Positions 50,489-59,274 of a stretch of 64,000 nucleotides of DNA are shown here, in pieces. Origin of the DNA: Rhodoferax sp. OV413. GTDB lineage: Bacteria > Pseudomonadota > Gammaproteobacteria > Burkholderiales > Burkholderiaceae_C. Each line of letters starts with the position of its first letter. Within the stretch, counting starts at the first letter, position 1. Location: contig NZ_FNJA01000001.1 of NCBI RefSeq assembly GCF_900104385.1, positions 1-64,000 on the forward strand, read 5' to 3'. The notes under the pieces were generated by a model. It saw nothing but the letters and a program-made list of their open reading frames with translations. It was not told where the DNA came from and searched no databases. Both the position numbers and the translations under genes were made by a program.

Positions 50489-52648
50489 ATGGCTACTGAA
50501 GCGCAGGCATCTGCCGCGGACAAAGCGGTCTATTCGGTCCCTTACCGGGATGCACTCGCGCAGGCGGCGGCCAGCGGTAAGCCCATCATGAGCAAGGTGG
50601 TGCACCGGCTACTGGCGTTCTCGGAGGCCCAGCAATTAAAGCTGAGCGACCTGCAGGCGCGAGAGCATGTCGATGCGTCGGTGAAGCTCTTGCGGCAGCA
50701 CCGCCAGGTTCTGTGTGAGCAGTTTCCTGGCGCGCTGCTGTCTGCTTTTGCGAAATCTTTCCAGGCGACGACGATAGATACGCGGGTGTCCGCCAAGGTC
50801 CATTTCGACCAATTGGAGCTGATGGCGCTGGACCAGGTGCAGGAAAGCATTGTGCTGGCGCGTACCCAGCAGGTGATCGTGCTGGCAGTGGATGCCGCCT
50901 TGGTGCAGCTCAACACCTATATTTGTGCGGCGCTCGGCCTGCCTTCGGTGCGGCCGGAATGCAATCCATTGCGGCCAGAGATTTTTTTGCAGGCCATGCA
51001 GGACGTGATTACGGCTTGCGGTGTGCCCAGTGCCATCCGGCTGGACTGGCTGCAACACTCGGCTGAGTTGCTGGGGCATGAGCTTTCTGCGCTGTATGCA
51101 TCCCTGATACAGCAACTGCGTGCGGATGGCGTTCTGGCGGTGGGTTTTGCGGTGGCGCGCGGTCCCGGCGAGCAATCCTCTTCCTCTACGGCGTCGTCAG
51201 AAGCCGCCGCGCAAGGCACCTCCGCACCGCGCAAGCGCGGAGCGTTGCAAAGCCAGGTGGTGCTGACTCTGGATAAGCTCAACCAGCTTCTGGCGGGGGA
51301 TTTTGAGGAGACTTCGGTACCCCAGGTACAAAATCTGTTGCGCAATAGCTTTGGCGACAGTCTCGGGGATACGCAGCCGCTGGGTGTGCCGCAGTTGGCG
51401 TTGCAACATTCTCGCCACGGCCATGACATCGGACAGGAAGTGGTCCGCCTCATGGTGGATAACATCGTCAACGATGACCGCCTGCTGGGGCCGGTGCAGC
51501 AGATCGTGCGGACTTTAGAGCCCACGCTGTTGCGGCTGGCAGCGGTGGACCCCCGGTTTTTAAGCGACCGGCAGCATCCGGCCCGACTGCTGTTGGAGAA
51601 AATCACCCAGCTCAGCCAAGGCTACCAAAGCGTTGCGGCTCCGGGCTTTAGCAGCTTCAACACGGTGTTGCATAAATCGGTGGCGCCCTTGGTCGAGCCT
51701 GGTGTTGACATCGATTCGGCCGCAGCCCCATTTGACCGCGCCCTGGATGTTCTTCAGACGCCGAGCAAAGAAGAGGTGCAGCAGCGGCAGCGCGCCATGG
51801 AGGCTTTGCAAACTGCCGAACAGCGCAATTTGCTGGCCCAGAAAATTGCCAAGGAGCTAGCAGCCAACCCCGAGGTGCAAAAGGCGGTACCGGTGGTTTC
51901 CGAGTTTTTATGCGGGCCCTGGGCGCAGGTGGCCGCCCATGTGCAGCTGACCGATAAATCCGGTGCAAGCGACCCAGGAAAGGTGCAGACCACCGTGGAT
52001 GCGTTGCTGTGGAGTGCGCAGCCGGAGCTGACACGCAAGAATGTAGGCAAGCTGACCCGCCTGGTGCCCAAGCTGCTGACCAAGCTGCGCGAAGGATTGG
52101 CCTTGATCCAGTACCCGCAGGAGCAGACAGAGGCTTTTTTTGAATCCCTGTTTGGCCTGCACCAGCAAGCTTTGAAACCCTTGGCGGCCAGGCTGCTGGT
52201 CGCTCCTGCGCAGAAGGCTGCCGACGAAGAGCCTGTCGCTGAGTCCTGGGTGGCACCCCTGGAGGCCGCGGCTACCGGGTTCATGCAGGATCTGCCGAAT
52301 GCTGCGGCAAAGCCAGAGGCGGCGCCCGTCGCGGAAGGGCCCTCGCATTCCCCCGAGCAAGCCATGCCCATTGGGACCTGGGCAGAACTGTTGCTCAATG
52401 GGCAATGGGTTCGAACACAGCTGACCTGGGCCACGCCACACGGCAGCATGTTCTTGTTTACCGACGCCAGCGGCGGCTGCCAGTCCATGACCAAGCGTTC
52501 GCGCGATAAACGTTTGCTGGATGGCAGCATGCGCATAGTGCAGACCCAGACGGTGGTCGACGACGCACTGGATGCAGTGGCCCAGACCGCCATGCGCAAC
52601 AGCATCGATGCGATTCTGAAAACCAGTACCGACAATATTCTGATCTAG
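50489..52648 (+). CDS. DUF1631 family protein
   Basis: A 719 aa protein of the DUF1631 family, found in beta- and gammaproteobacteria. Long amphipathic helices dominate, with the conserved VVRLMVDNIVNDDRLLGPVQQIVRTLEPTLLRLAAVDPRFLSDRQHPARLLLEKI block (residues about 315-370). The C-terminal region (IGTWAELLLNGQWVRTQLTWATPHGSMFLFTDASG) resembles a PilZ-like or beta-barrel fold. No membrane segment is present. Function is unknown. It follows ettA by 27 bases and may share its transcript. Confidence 0.82.
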   Translation: MATEAQASAADKAVYSVPYRDALAQAAASGKPIMSKVVHRLLAFSEAQQLKLSDLQAREHVDASVKLLRQHRQVLCEQFPGALLSAFAKSFQATTIDTRVSAKVHFDQLELMALDQVQESIVLARTQQVIVLAVDAALVQLNTYICAALGLPSVRPECNPLRPEIFLQAMQDVITACGVPSAIRLDWLQHSAELLGHELSALYASLIQQLRADGVLAVGFAVARGPGEQSSSSTASSEAAAQGTSAPRKRGALQSQVVLTLDKLNQLLAGDFEETSVPQVQNLLRNSFGDSLGDTQPLGVPQLALQHSRHGHDIGQEVVRLMVDNIVNDDRLLGPVQQIVRTLEPTLLRLAAVDPRFLSDRQHPARLLLEKITQLSQGYQSVAAPGFSSFNTVLHKSVAPLVEPGVDIDSAAAPFDRALDVLQTPSKEEVQQRQRAMEALQTAEQRNLLAQKIAKELAANPEVQKAVPVVSEFLCGPWAQVAAHVQLTDKSGASDPGKVQTTVDALLWSAQPELTRKNVGKLTRLVPKLLTKLREGLALIQYPQEQTEAFFESLFGLHQQALKPLAARLLVAPAQKAADEEPVAESWVAPLEAAATGFMQDLPNAAAKPEAAPVAEGPSHSPEQAMPIGTWAELLLNGQWVRTQLTWATPHGSMFLFTDASGGCQSMTKRSRDKRLLDGSMRIVQTQTVVDDALDAVAQTAMRNSIDAILKTSTDNILI

Positions 52649-52700
52649 CCAGCACCCTTGCGGGCGGCTAGCCAAGGATTGGCACCTTGTCGGTGGCGGC

Positions 52701-54059
52701 TCAGCTTGCTGCTGCGGGCCCTGGTTCTTTAGGCCAATTCGCCAGCAGGCGCTTGCGCACCGCATAGATGTTGTTGCGCAGCGCGTAGAGCTCGTCGGTG
52801 TACGACAAGGGCACGGCAATGCCGTGGGTCACGCGGTCGAGTTCATCGATTTCGTCCAGCAGCGCATCGCGGTCGCCGGTGCGGGCGTCGACCTTGGTCT
52901 CGATCTCGCGCAGGCGTGCATACCAGCGGAACACGCGGCTGCGCACCCGGAACTGGTACAGCGGCGGCACGATCTTGGAGAGCGGCAGCATCAGCACCAC
53001 CAGGCCGCCGAGCACCAGCCACATGCGTTCGATCAGGTTGCTGGCCCAGAAGGGCAGGTAGCGCTGCCAGAACGGCGGCGTGCCGTTGATGGCGCGGTCA
53101 CCTTCGGGGCTGACAGGCAACTCGCTGGTCCGAGTGTTCGGAAAGTCGCGTGCACGGTTGAACCAGCCCGCTCCGCTGTGCACGGTCTGCGCGCTCTGGG
53201 CGAACAGCTGGCGCAGGGCAGGATGGGTCTGGTCGCTGGCCACCAACGATGTGGTCGCCGCCAGCATGGCTACGTCGTGCGGCGGCATGTCGGCGGCCAA
53301 GTCGACCACGCCGCGCGGCAGCGTGACGGCCGAGAGGAAGGCAAAGCGCCTGGCATACGCGTCGCTTTGGCCGAAGTCCATCAGCTGGATACCGCGGGCG
53401 CGCAGCAGGCGCTGCACCAGCGGAGACTGGGGTGCCGAGGCCAGCACGACCACGTCAACCTTGCCCGCCAGCAGTGCCTCTACCGCTGGCGCTGGCTCCA
53501 GGTTCGATAGCCGCAGCGTACGGGCCTCGATGTGGTTGGCCTTGAACATCTTCTCCATGATGTCGGGCACTCCGCTGCCTTGCTTGTCGATGTTGATGCG
53601 CAGGCTTTTGAGCTGCGGCAGCGCCGTCAGTGCGGCAGTATTCGGCTCGATCTTGCGCGCCGCGTCGCTGCGGTAGAACAGCCATAGCGGTTCATAAAAC
53701 AGGCTGCCTAACGACATCAGGCCGGCTTCTTCGTCGGCCACCGGGTCAGCGCTGCCGCCGCGCACAAAGCCTATGTCGGCTTCGCCATTGCGCAGCATCT
53801 GCAGGTTGTCGGCCGCACCATCGGTGGTTTTGAGCACCACCTCGATGCCATTCGCCTTGAGCGCGCTGGCGTAGCGTTTGCCGAACTCGGCATAGGCGCT
53901 GCCTGCGGGGCCTGTGGCCAGTGTGACGGTTTTCGGCGGCTGCGGGTCCAGGTACCAGTAGGCTGCAGCCAGTGCGCCGATCACAATGAAAACCACCGGT
54001 CCGGCGGAAACGATCAGGTCGCGCAGCGACAGCAGAATCAGCTTGAGTGTCTTGGGCAT
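52701..54059 (-). CDS. Membrane-anchored TAXI-type solute-binding protein
   Basis: A 452 aa protein. An N-terminal helix (residues about 15-38) anchors or exports it. Residues 45-330 match the TAXI family of TRAP-type binding proteins (VTLATGPAGSAYAEFGKRYASALKANGIEVVLKTTDGAADNLQMLRNGEADIGFVRGG). A second membrane helix lies at about 342-365, followed by a basic and coiled-coil-like cytoplasmic tail. No TRAP membrane subunits (DctQ/DctM) are adjacent. It starts 12 bases after the sensor GGDEF/EAL gene, so the two are probably cotranscribed and it could act as a ligand sensor rather than a transporter part. Confidence 0.82.
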   Translation of the reverse strand: MPKTLKLILLSLRDLIVSAGPVVFIVIGALAAAYWYLDPQPPKTVTLATGPAGSAYAEFGKRYASALKANGIEVVLKTTDGAADNLQMLRNGEADIGFVRGGSADPVADEEAGLMSLGSLFYEPLWLFYRSDAARKIEPNTAALTALPQLKSLRINIDKQGSGVPDIMEKMFKANHIEARTLRLSNLEPAPAVEALLAGKVDVVVLASAPQSPLVQRLLRARGIQLMDFGQSDAYARRFAFLSAVTLPRGVVDLAADMPPHDVAMLAATTSLVASDQTHPALRQLFAQSAQTVHSGAGWFNRARDFPNTRTSELPVSPEGDRAINGTPPFWQRYLPFWASNLIERMWLVLGGLVVLMLPLSKIVPPLYQFRVRSRVFRWYARLREIETKVDARTGDRDALLDEIDELDRVTHGIAVPLSYTDELYALRNNIYAVRKRLLANWPKEPGPAAAS

Positions 54060-54071
54060 CGAAAGTAAATA

Positions 54072-57000
54072 TCAGAAAAGACTGGTGGCCGCGCCCATGG
54101 CGCCAGCCCGTGGAGATGGCAGCAGCCCGTCCTCGAAGGCCTGCAACGGCATGGGCCGGCCAAACAGATAGCCCTGGTAGGCATCGCAGCCGGCCAGTGC
54201 CAAAAACTCCTGGTGTGAAGCGGTCTCTACCCCTTCGGCGATCACCGCCAGGCCCAGGCTGTGGCCCAGGGCAATCACCGTGCGGGCAATCGCTGCATCA
54301 TTCGGGTCGGTCAGCAAATCCTGCACAAACGACTGGTCGATCTTCAATTGCTCCAGCGGCAGGCGCTTCAGGTAGGACAGCGAAGAATAGCCGGTGCCAA
54401 AGTCGTCCAGCGAGAAGCCCACGCCGCGCATCTTCAGTGCATGCATTTTGGCGATGGTGTCTTCCACATCGTTGACCAGCAGGCTTTCGGTCAGCTCCAG
54501 CTTCAGCAAATGGGCTGGCGCACCGGTTTCCTGCAGCACCTGCAGCACCGACTCGGCAAACTCCGGCTGGCGGAACTGGCGGGCGCTGACGTTCACCGCC
54601 AGCGTCAGATGCCGCGTGTGGTCTTGCTGGCTCCACAGCCGCAGCTGGGTACAGGCGGCTTGCAGCACCCAATGGCCTAGCGGGATGATCAGGCCCGTGT
54701 CTTCCGCCAGGTGGATGAATTCATTCGGCGGCACCATACCGCGCTGCGGATGCGGCCAGCGCAACAAGGCTTCGGCACCGACCGTGCGGCCCCGTCCGTC
54801 GACCTGCACCTGGTAGTACAGCTGGAACTGCTGCTGCGCCAGACCGCGGCGTATATCGGCCTCCAGTGCCACCCGGGCGTTCACCACGGCCTGCATCTGG
54901 GGGTCGTAGAAGCGCAGGGTATTGCGGCCGGCAGACTTGGCCTGGTACATGGCCAGATCGGCCTGTTTCAGCAAGTCGTCAATGCTGTCCTGCGGGCCCT
55001 GGTACAGGGTGATGCCGATGCTGGCCGACAGCTCATGCTGGTGCGTGGCCAGGCTATAGGGGCGGGTGATGGCATCGCGCACCTTCTCGCCTACCGCCTC
55101 GGCGTGGGCGGCCGCAGCCTCGCGGCTGCTGCCCAGCTGGGCCAGCAAGACCACGAACTCGTCGCCGCCCAGGCGGGCCACGGTGTCGGCGGCGCGCACG
55201 CACTCGGTCAGGCGGGTGGCCACCTGTTGCAGCAGCAAATCGCCCATGTCATGGCCCAGGGTGTCGTTCAGTGCCTTGAAGTTGTCCAGGTCGATGAACT
55301 GCAGCGCGCCGAAATGGCCGTTGCGGCCGTGCTGGGTCAGGGCGTGGCGCAGCCGGTCCAGCAGCAGGCGGCGGTTCGGTAGATGGGTCAGCGGGTCGTA
55401 GAAGGCCAACTGGTTGATTTCTTCCTCGGCGGCCTTGCGCTGGGTGATGTCGTTGAAGGTGTTGACGTAGTGCGTGACCTCGCCATGGCCGTTGCGCACC
55501 GCGGTGGTGGTGCGCGCGTCGGGGTAGATCTCGCCGTTCTTGCGCCGGTTCCAGACTTCGCCGCGCCAGGTGCCGGTGGCCTCCACGCTGTCCCACATGG
55601 CCTGGTAGAAGGTGCGCGCATGGCGGCCCGAGTTCAGCATGTTCAGGCTTTGCCCCACGGCCTCCGCCTGGCTGTAGCCGGTGATCTGGGTAAAGGCCGG
55701 GTTGCAGCGCAGTATCAGCCGTTGTGCATTGGTGATGGCCATACCGTCCTGGGCATTGAAGGCGGTGGCGGCAATCCGCAAGTCGAGTTCGGCTTCCATG
55801 CGCTGGGTGATATTGCGTGCCAGCATGATGAAGCGCGGCTCGGCCTCGCCGGGGATGTCCTTGCGCGCTACCGAGATTTCAAACCATTGCTGTTGCTGCG
55901 CAAAAGGCAGCTCGAACTGCGCGCCTTCCGAATGTCCGGTCTGCCGGGCTTCTTCCAGCGCGGCAGTGACCACGCTGGCAGCGCTGGCCGGCAGGATGTC
56001 GGTCGCCTTGTTGCCTAGCAGCTCCTTCAGCTGGATGTCCGCCTGCATCGACGGTGGCAGGCGGCAGTCATGTACCGTGCTGTCCAGTCCTAGCTCAAAC
56101 AGCAGGTCGGGAATCGCGTCTAGCGTGGCTTCCAGCTTGTTCTGGGTGGCGTAGATTTCGCGCGTGCGCTCGGCGACCTGGGCTTCCAGATCGTGCTCTT
56201 GCCGCTTCAGCTGCAATAGCAGCTGGGCTGCCCAGGCCAGCAAGGTGCTGAACAGCAGGCCGAGGGCGATTTTCAGGCCCAGCCCGGCGGGGTCGCCCCA
56301 GCCATGGAGGGGGGCGGCGCTGAAGGTCCAGCGGCCATTGGGGACCACTACATCGCGGTTCACCGGGCTTATCAACGATTTGGAGCCGGATGTGGCAATC
56401 GTCTGCCGCTGCTGGGTATCGGGCACGGTGCGCCATAGCTCGTAGGCAATGCCTTGGTCTATAAGCTGGTCGAGGCCGCTGCCCGCCAAGGCCCCGGGGA
56501 ACTTGATCACCACGTACACAAAGCCCCAGAACTGCCGGTCTTTTTCAGGCGAAGTCACGCCGGGCACATCAGACAAATACACCGGCAGCCGGCCCACCAC
56601 CCCCAGGCCGCCCTGCACCAGGTTCAATGGCCCAGCCAGAGTCAGCTTGCCGGTTTCCATGGCCAGCCGGGCTTCCTTGCCCTGTACCGGGTCTTTCAGC
56701 TGGTTGAAGCCTATCGAGCGTTCGTTGCCGGCCAAGGGCACGACCTGGCGGATGATGCCGCCGGGCGACAGGCCCAGGATGGACACGCCGGGGTAGGAGC
56801 GCAGCATTTCGCTGGCCACGCCTTCGAAGTTGGAGAACTCGCCACCCGCCTGGTGCACCATGGCCGACAGCGCGTAGGTGCTGGACAAGGCCCGCTCTAT
56901 CGTCGCCTGGATGGCATAGGCGCGGTCAGATACCAGGCGGTCGATACGTGCGCGTTCGCCTTGTTCGCGGCGCTGTTCCATGTTCCAGATCAGCAGCCCG

Positions 57001-57089
57001 GCAGCCACGGCGGTAACCACAAAAACGGCGCAGCCGATCAGCCGGATGTGGACGGCACGCAGGATGCGGAGAGGGGGCCTGGTACTCAT
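54072..57089 (-). CDS. CHASE-PAS-GGDEF-EAL cyclic-di-GMP sensor protein
   Basis: A 1005 aa membrane sensor. Two membrane helices (about residues 14-36 and 272-296) flank a periplasmic CHASE-type domain (EFSNFEGVASEMLRSYPGVSILGLSPGGII). Two PAS domains follow (about 325-440 and 445-560), then GGDEF (motif RLGGDEFVVLL, intact, near residue 665) and EAL (GAEALLRW, SLDDFGTGYSSL, LKIDQSFV, VIAEGVET, all intact). Both synthesis and breakdown of c-di-GMP are possible. It heads a two-gene unit with the TAXI-type binding protein. Confidence 0.92.
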   Translation of the reverse strand: MSTRPPLRILRAVHIRLIGCAVFVVTAVAAGLLIWNMEQRREQGERARIDRLVSDRAYAIQATIERALSSTYALSAMVHQAGGEFSNFEGVASEMLRSYPGVSILGLSPGGIIRQVVPLAGNERSIGFNQLKDPVQGKEARLAMETGKLTLAGPLNLVQGGLGVVGRLPVYLSDVPGVTSPEKDRQFWGFVYVVIKFPGALAGSGLDQLIDQGIAYELWRTVPDTQQRQTIATSGSKSLISPVNRDVVVPNGRWTFSAAPLHGWGDPAGLGLKIALGLLFSTLLAWAAQLLLQLKRQEHDLEAQVAERTREIYATQNKLEATLDAIPDLLFELGLDSTVHDCRLPPSMQADIQLKELLGNKATDILPASAASVVTAALEEARQTGHSEGAQFELPFAQQQQWFEISVARKDIPGEAEPRFIMLARNITQRMEAELDLRIAATAFNAQDGMAITNAQRLILRCNPAFTQITGYSQAEAVGQSLNMLNSGRHARTFYQAMWDSVEATGTWRGEVWNRRKNGEIYPDARTTTAVRNGHGEVTHYVNTFNDITQRKAAEEEINQLAFYDPLTHLPNRRLLLDRLRHALTQHGRNGHFGALQFIDLDNFKALNDTLGHDMGDLLLQQVATRLTECVRAADTVARLGGDEFVVLLAQLGSSREAAAAHAEAVGEKVRDAITRPYSLATHQHELSASIGITLYQGPQDSIDDLLKQADLAMYQAKSAGRNTLRFYDPQMQAVVNARVALEADIRRGLAQQQFQLYYQVQVDGRGRTVGAEALLRWPHPQRGMVPPNEFIHLAEDTGLIIPLGHWVLQAACTQLRLWSQQDHTRHLTLAVNVSARQFRQPEFAESVLQVLQETGAPAHLLKLELTESLLVNDVEDTIAKMHALKMRGVGFSLDDFGTGYSSLSYLKRLPLEQLKIDQSFVQDLLTDPNDAAIARTVIALGHSLGLAVIAEGVETASHQEFLALAGCDAYQGYLFGRPMPLQAFEDGLLPSPRAGAMGAATSLF

Positions 57090-57270
57090 CGGGGTGCGCC
57101 TCTAGGGGGCCTGTAGCGGCTTCAGTGTGTTTCAACTTGTTGCATTGGACGCCGACTATAAGGCCTGCGCCCCATGGCCTCTCATGCAACACACAGCACA
57201 GAGAGTACCCCTGGCTGTGGCGGGCCAGGGATAGGTCTTCTTTATATAGCGCCAGTACCCCGGAAGGCAA

Positions 57271-57672
57271 TCACTGCATGCTGCCCCACCACGGCAAAAC
57301 GAACGCAAACGAGGCACCTAGCAGGTACACCGCCAGGCTCAGGCCATACATGCGCCGCGACAGCTTGCGGGTGCGCAGGCAGGCCTGGCGCAGTGCCGGG
57401 TCTACCGGGCAAGGGGCCACGCGGTTGTGCCATTGCAGTGCGCCGCCAGCGGCCAGCATCAGCCCGGCAAATACAAACAGCCCCTCTTTGTGTTCGCTGA
57501 GCCAGACCAGCTGCGGCACGGCCGACACCAGGCTGGACAGCACCGCGCCCGCGCCCAGCGCCACCAGCAGCGCGGGCAGGGCGCAGCAAACCAAAGTGCT
57601 GCTGCTGGCCAGCAGACTCACGAAGGCAGCCCACCAACCCGAGCGGCTCTCAGTCAGGCCGTTGGGGCTCAT
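57271..57672 (-). CDS. MerT-like membrane metal-transport protein
   Basis: A 133 aa inner-membrane protein with three or four hydrophobic segments. The first helix contains VCCALPALLVALG, the vicinal Cys pair of MerT-type mercury transporters. Two further Cys (APCPVDPALRQACLRTRK) lie in a loop. It overlaps the MerP-like gene by 4 bases. There is no mercuric reductase or merB nearby, so mercury resistance is not shown; copper or another soft metal is as likely given the surroundings. Confidence 0.72.
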   Translation of the reverse strand: MSPNGLTESRSGWWAAFVSLLASSSTLVCCALPALLVALGAGAVLSSLVSAVPQLVWLSEHKEGLFVFAGLMLAAGGALQWHNRVAPCPVDPALRQACLRTRKLSRRMYGLSLAVYLLGASFAFVLPWWGSMQ

Positions 57673-58019
57673 TTTTGCGCCCGGGTGGCGGCCTGGATAT
57701 CGGCCACCGACTGCGGCACGGTCTCCATGCGCACCACGTCGTAGCCCGCGTCCACGATCTCGGCGGCAATCGCTTTGCGGTCCAGCGCGTGGCCGTCCTT
57801 GGCCTCTACCGCAACCACCTTGTGTTTCAGGTCGACGAACACCGCCTTGGTGGCCGGCATGGCGGACAGGCCTTTTTCTATGCCCTGGGCGCAGAACGCG
57901 CAGACCATGCCGTTGACGGTGACCTTCAGGGCTTCGCCCGCCAGTGCAGCATGAAAAGGCATGCTGGCGCTTATGAATACAGCGGTAGCAGCTATGGAAC
58001 TAGTAGCAAAACGGATCAT
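57669..58019 (-). CDS. MerP-like periplasmic HMA-domain protein
   Basis: A 116 aa exported protein. A signal peptide (residues 1-27, AALAG cleavage) precedes a heavy-metal-associated domain with the binding motif GMVCAFC and the GYDVVRME end strand. The domain binds Cu(I), Hg(II) or similar through CxxC. It is the middle gene of a three-gene unit with a putative outer-membrane protein upstream and a MerT-like protein downstream. Its signal-peptide codons derive from a family A repeat. Confidence 0.85.
   Translation of the reverse strand: MIRFATSSIAATAVFISASMPFHAALAGEALKVTVNGMVCAFCAQGIEKGLSAMPATKAVFVDLKHKVVAVEAKDGHALDRKAIAAEIVDAGYDVVRMETVPQSVADIQAATRAQK
57964..58011 (-). repeat. Interspersed repeat (family A) encoding a signal peptide
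   Basis: On the minus strand it contains TAGTTCCATAGCTGCTACCGC, here split as TAGTTCCATAGC plus TGCTACCGC, then ATAAGCGCCAG, the same order as the intergenic copies. It encodes residues 3-18 (FATSSIAATAVFISAS) of the MerP-like protein. Confidence 0.55.
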
Positions 58020-58049
58020 GGTGTATCTCCGGTAACAGGGGAAATGGGT

Positions 58050-58685
58050 TTAAAAAATGAACATGAAATTGGCCCGCGCCTCGCGCTGCTGGTTCATGCC
58101 CAGCTCCACGAAGTAGCGCTTGTGGATCAGCCGCAGCATGGGTGTGACTTCGGTGCGCTCGGACAAGCCGCGCATGCGCCGCGCCTCGACCACCAACCAG
58201 GGCTGCACCTCGTCGTAATCGACGGGGTAGAACGAAAACCCGGCACGGGCTGCTGCGTAGTCGTGCCGCAAGCCAGGTGCGCGGTACAGCCGGGCCGACG
58301 CCGACAGGTAGACCCGGGTGGTCTCGAAGTCAGCCGACAGGCCCGGTGCCAGCATGCCACGGCTACCGCCAAAGTCGTTGCCGGTGACCGGGCCCGCACC
58401 CAATACGAACCACACATTGGCCTGCGAATGCTCGCCGTTCCAGCGCTGCACCAGCCGGGTGTAGCTGAGCTCGCTGAAGGTCCGGCTGCGCAGCCGGTCG
58501 TCCGAGCGCATCCACAGTGCGCCCGCGCCAAAAGCGTCGCGCGGCGTGGTCGCGTAGTTGACCCAGCCCTCGCGCCAGTTCGGGCCAAAGTCGCCCATGG
58601 CCATAGTGCTGCCTTTAAAGCCCATGGGGCCGGCCTGAGCCGCGGCGCAGAGCCACAGCGCACAGGCCATCAATGGTTTTTTCAT
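58050..58685 (-). CDS. Putative outer-membrane protein in a metal operon
   Basis: A 211 aa protein with a signal peptide (MKKPLMACALWLCAAAQAG). The mature part shows alternating polar and hydrophobic strands (RVYLSASARLYRAP, AAARAGFSFYPVDY, QPWLVVEARRM, TPMLRLIHKRYFVELGM) and ends in Phe (ANFMFIF), which together suggest a small beta-barrel. No known family name comes to mind with confidence. It is 30 bases upstream of the MerP-like gene on the same strand, so a role in metal passage across the outer membrane is inferred only from position. Confidence 0.65.
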   Translation of the reverse strand: MKKPLMACALWLCAAAQAGPMGFKGSTMAMGDFGPNWREGWVNYATTPRDAFGAGALWMRSDDRLRSRTFSELSYTRLVQRWNGEHSQANVWFVLGAGPVTGNDFGGSRGMLAPGLSADFETTRVYLSASARLYRAPGLRHDYAAARAGFSFYPVDYDEVQPWLVVEARRMRGLSERTEVTPMLRLIHKRYFVELGMNQQREARANFMFIF

Positions 58686-58785
58686 CCTGCTGTCTCCGAT
58701 GCCGGTACAGAGCCGGCGCGAGCACGGTTGTCTGCCGCGGTGCACCCTGGTGGGGCCGATGGCAGACGCACTTTGGGCGTGGAGC

Positions 58786-59178
58786 TCAGGAAATCGGTGG
58801 TTTCAGGGCCGGCGCGGCGGTGGCGCTGCGAAAGTCGCCACCTTGCCAGTGCGGCAGGGCGGGTGGCCAGGCGCTGCTGAGGATAGATGCGCCGTGCGAC
58901 CAGGCGGCCAGCGGCAGGCACAGCTTGCAGGTATCGCAGGCCGTGCAATGTGGCACTTCCTGGCGGTCTGCGGGCGCCGCCAGCATCTCGCAGTCGGCCG
59001 GCATGGCGGCCAAAGAATCTGCATCGAATATGCCGTTGGCGCTTTGTGTGCCAGCGCTGGCAGCTATTGTTTGCATAGCGTGTAGCTGCTGAGCCGCCAT
59101 GTCCAGCGCCATCGCGTCGCCGACCCAGCCGCGCAAGGGCAGCAGGACGACCATGAGGGCGATGAGGATGTGGCGCAT
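58786..59178 (-). CDS. Cys-rich exported protein, unknown function
   Basis: A 130 aa protein with an N-terminal hydrophobic segment (HILIALMVVLLPLRGWVGDAMA) and a cysteine cluster HCTACDTCKLC (about residues 82-92) that could bind a soft metal or Fe/Zn. It resembles small metal-operon proteins such as DUF2946/CopL-type, but I cannot assign it. Codons for residues about 30-43 (TIAASAGTQ region) come from a family A repeat. It is followed after 100 bases by the putative outer-membrane gene on the same strand. Confidence 0.6.
   Translation of the reverse strand: MRHILIALMVVLLPLRGWVGDAMALDMAAQQLHAMQTIAASAGTQSANGIFDADSLAAMPADCEMLAAPADRQEVPHCTACDTCKLCLPLAAWSHGASILSSAWPPALPHWQGGDFRSATAAPALKPPIS
59051..59089 (-). 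repeat. Interspersed repeat (family A) inside a coding region
   Basis: On the minus strand it reads GCAAACAATAGCTGCCAGC and GCTGG, like the copy at 89-110. It is in frame in the Cys-rich protein gene. Confidence 0.45.
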
Positions 59179-59274
59179 GTGCAGGCTGGGACCAGGTGGC
59201 GTGGCTAAAGTTCCAGCGCACTATGTTAGCCAATCTGCGTACCTAGAATTGCCTAAAGCCCCAAGGAGCCCCAG

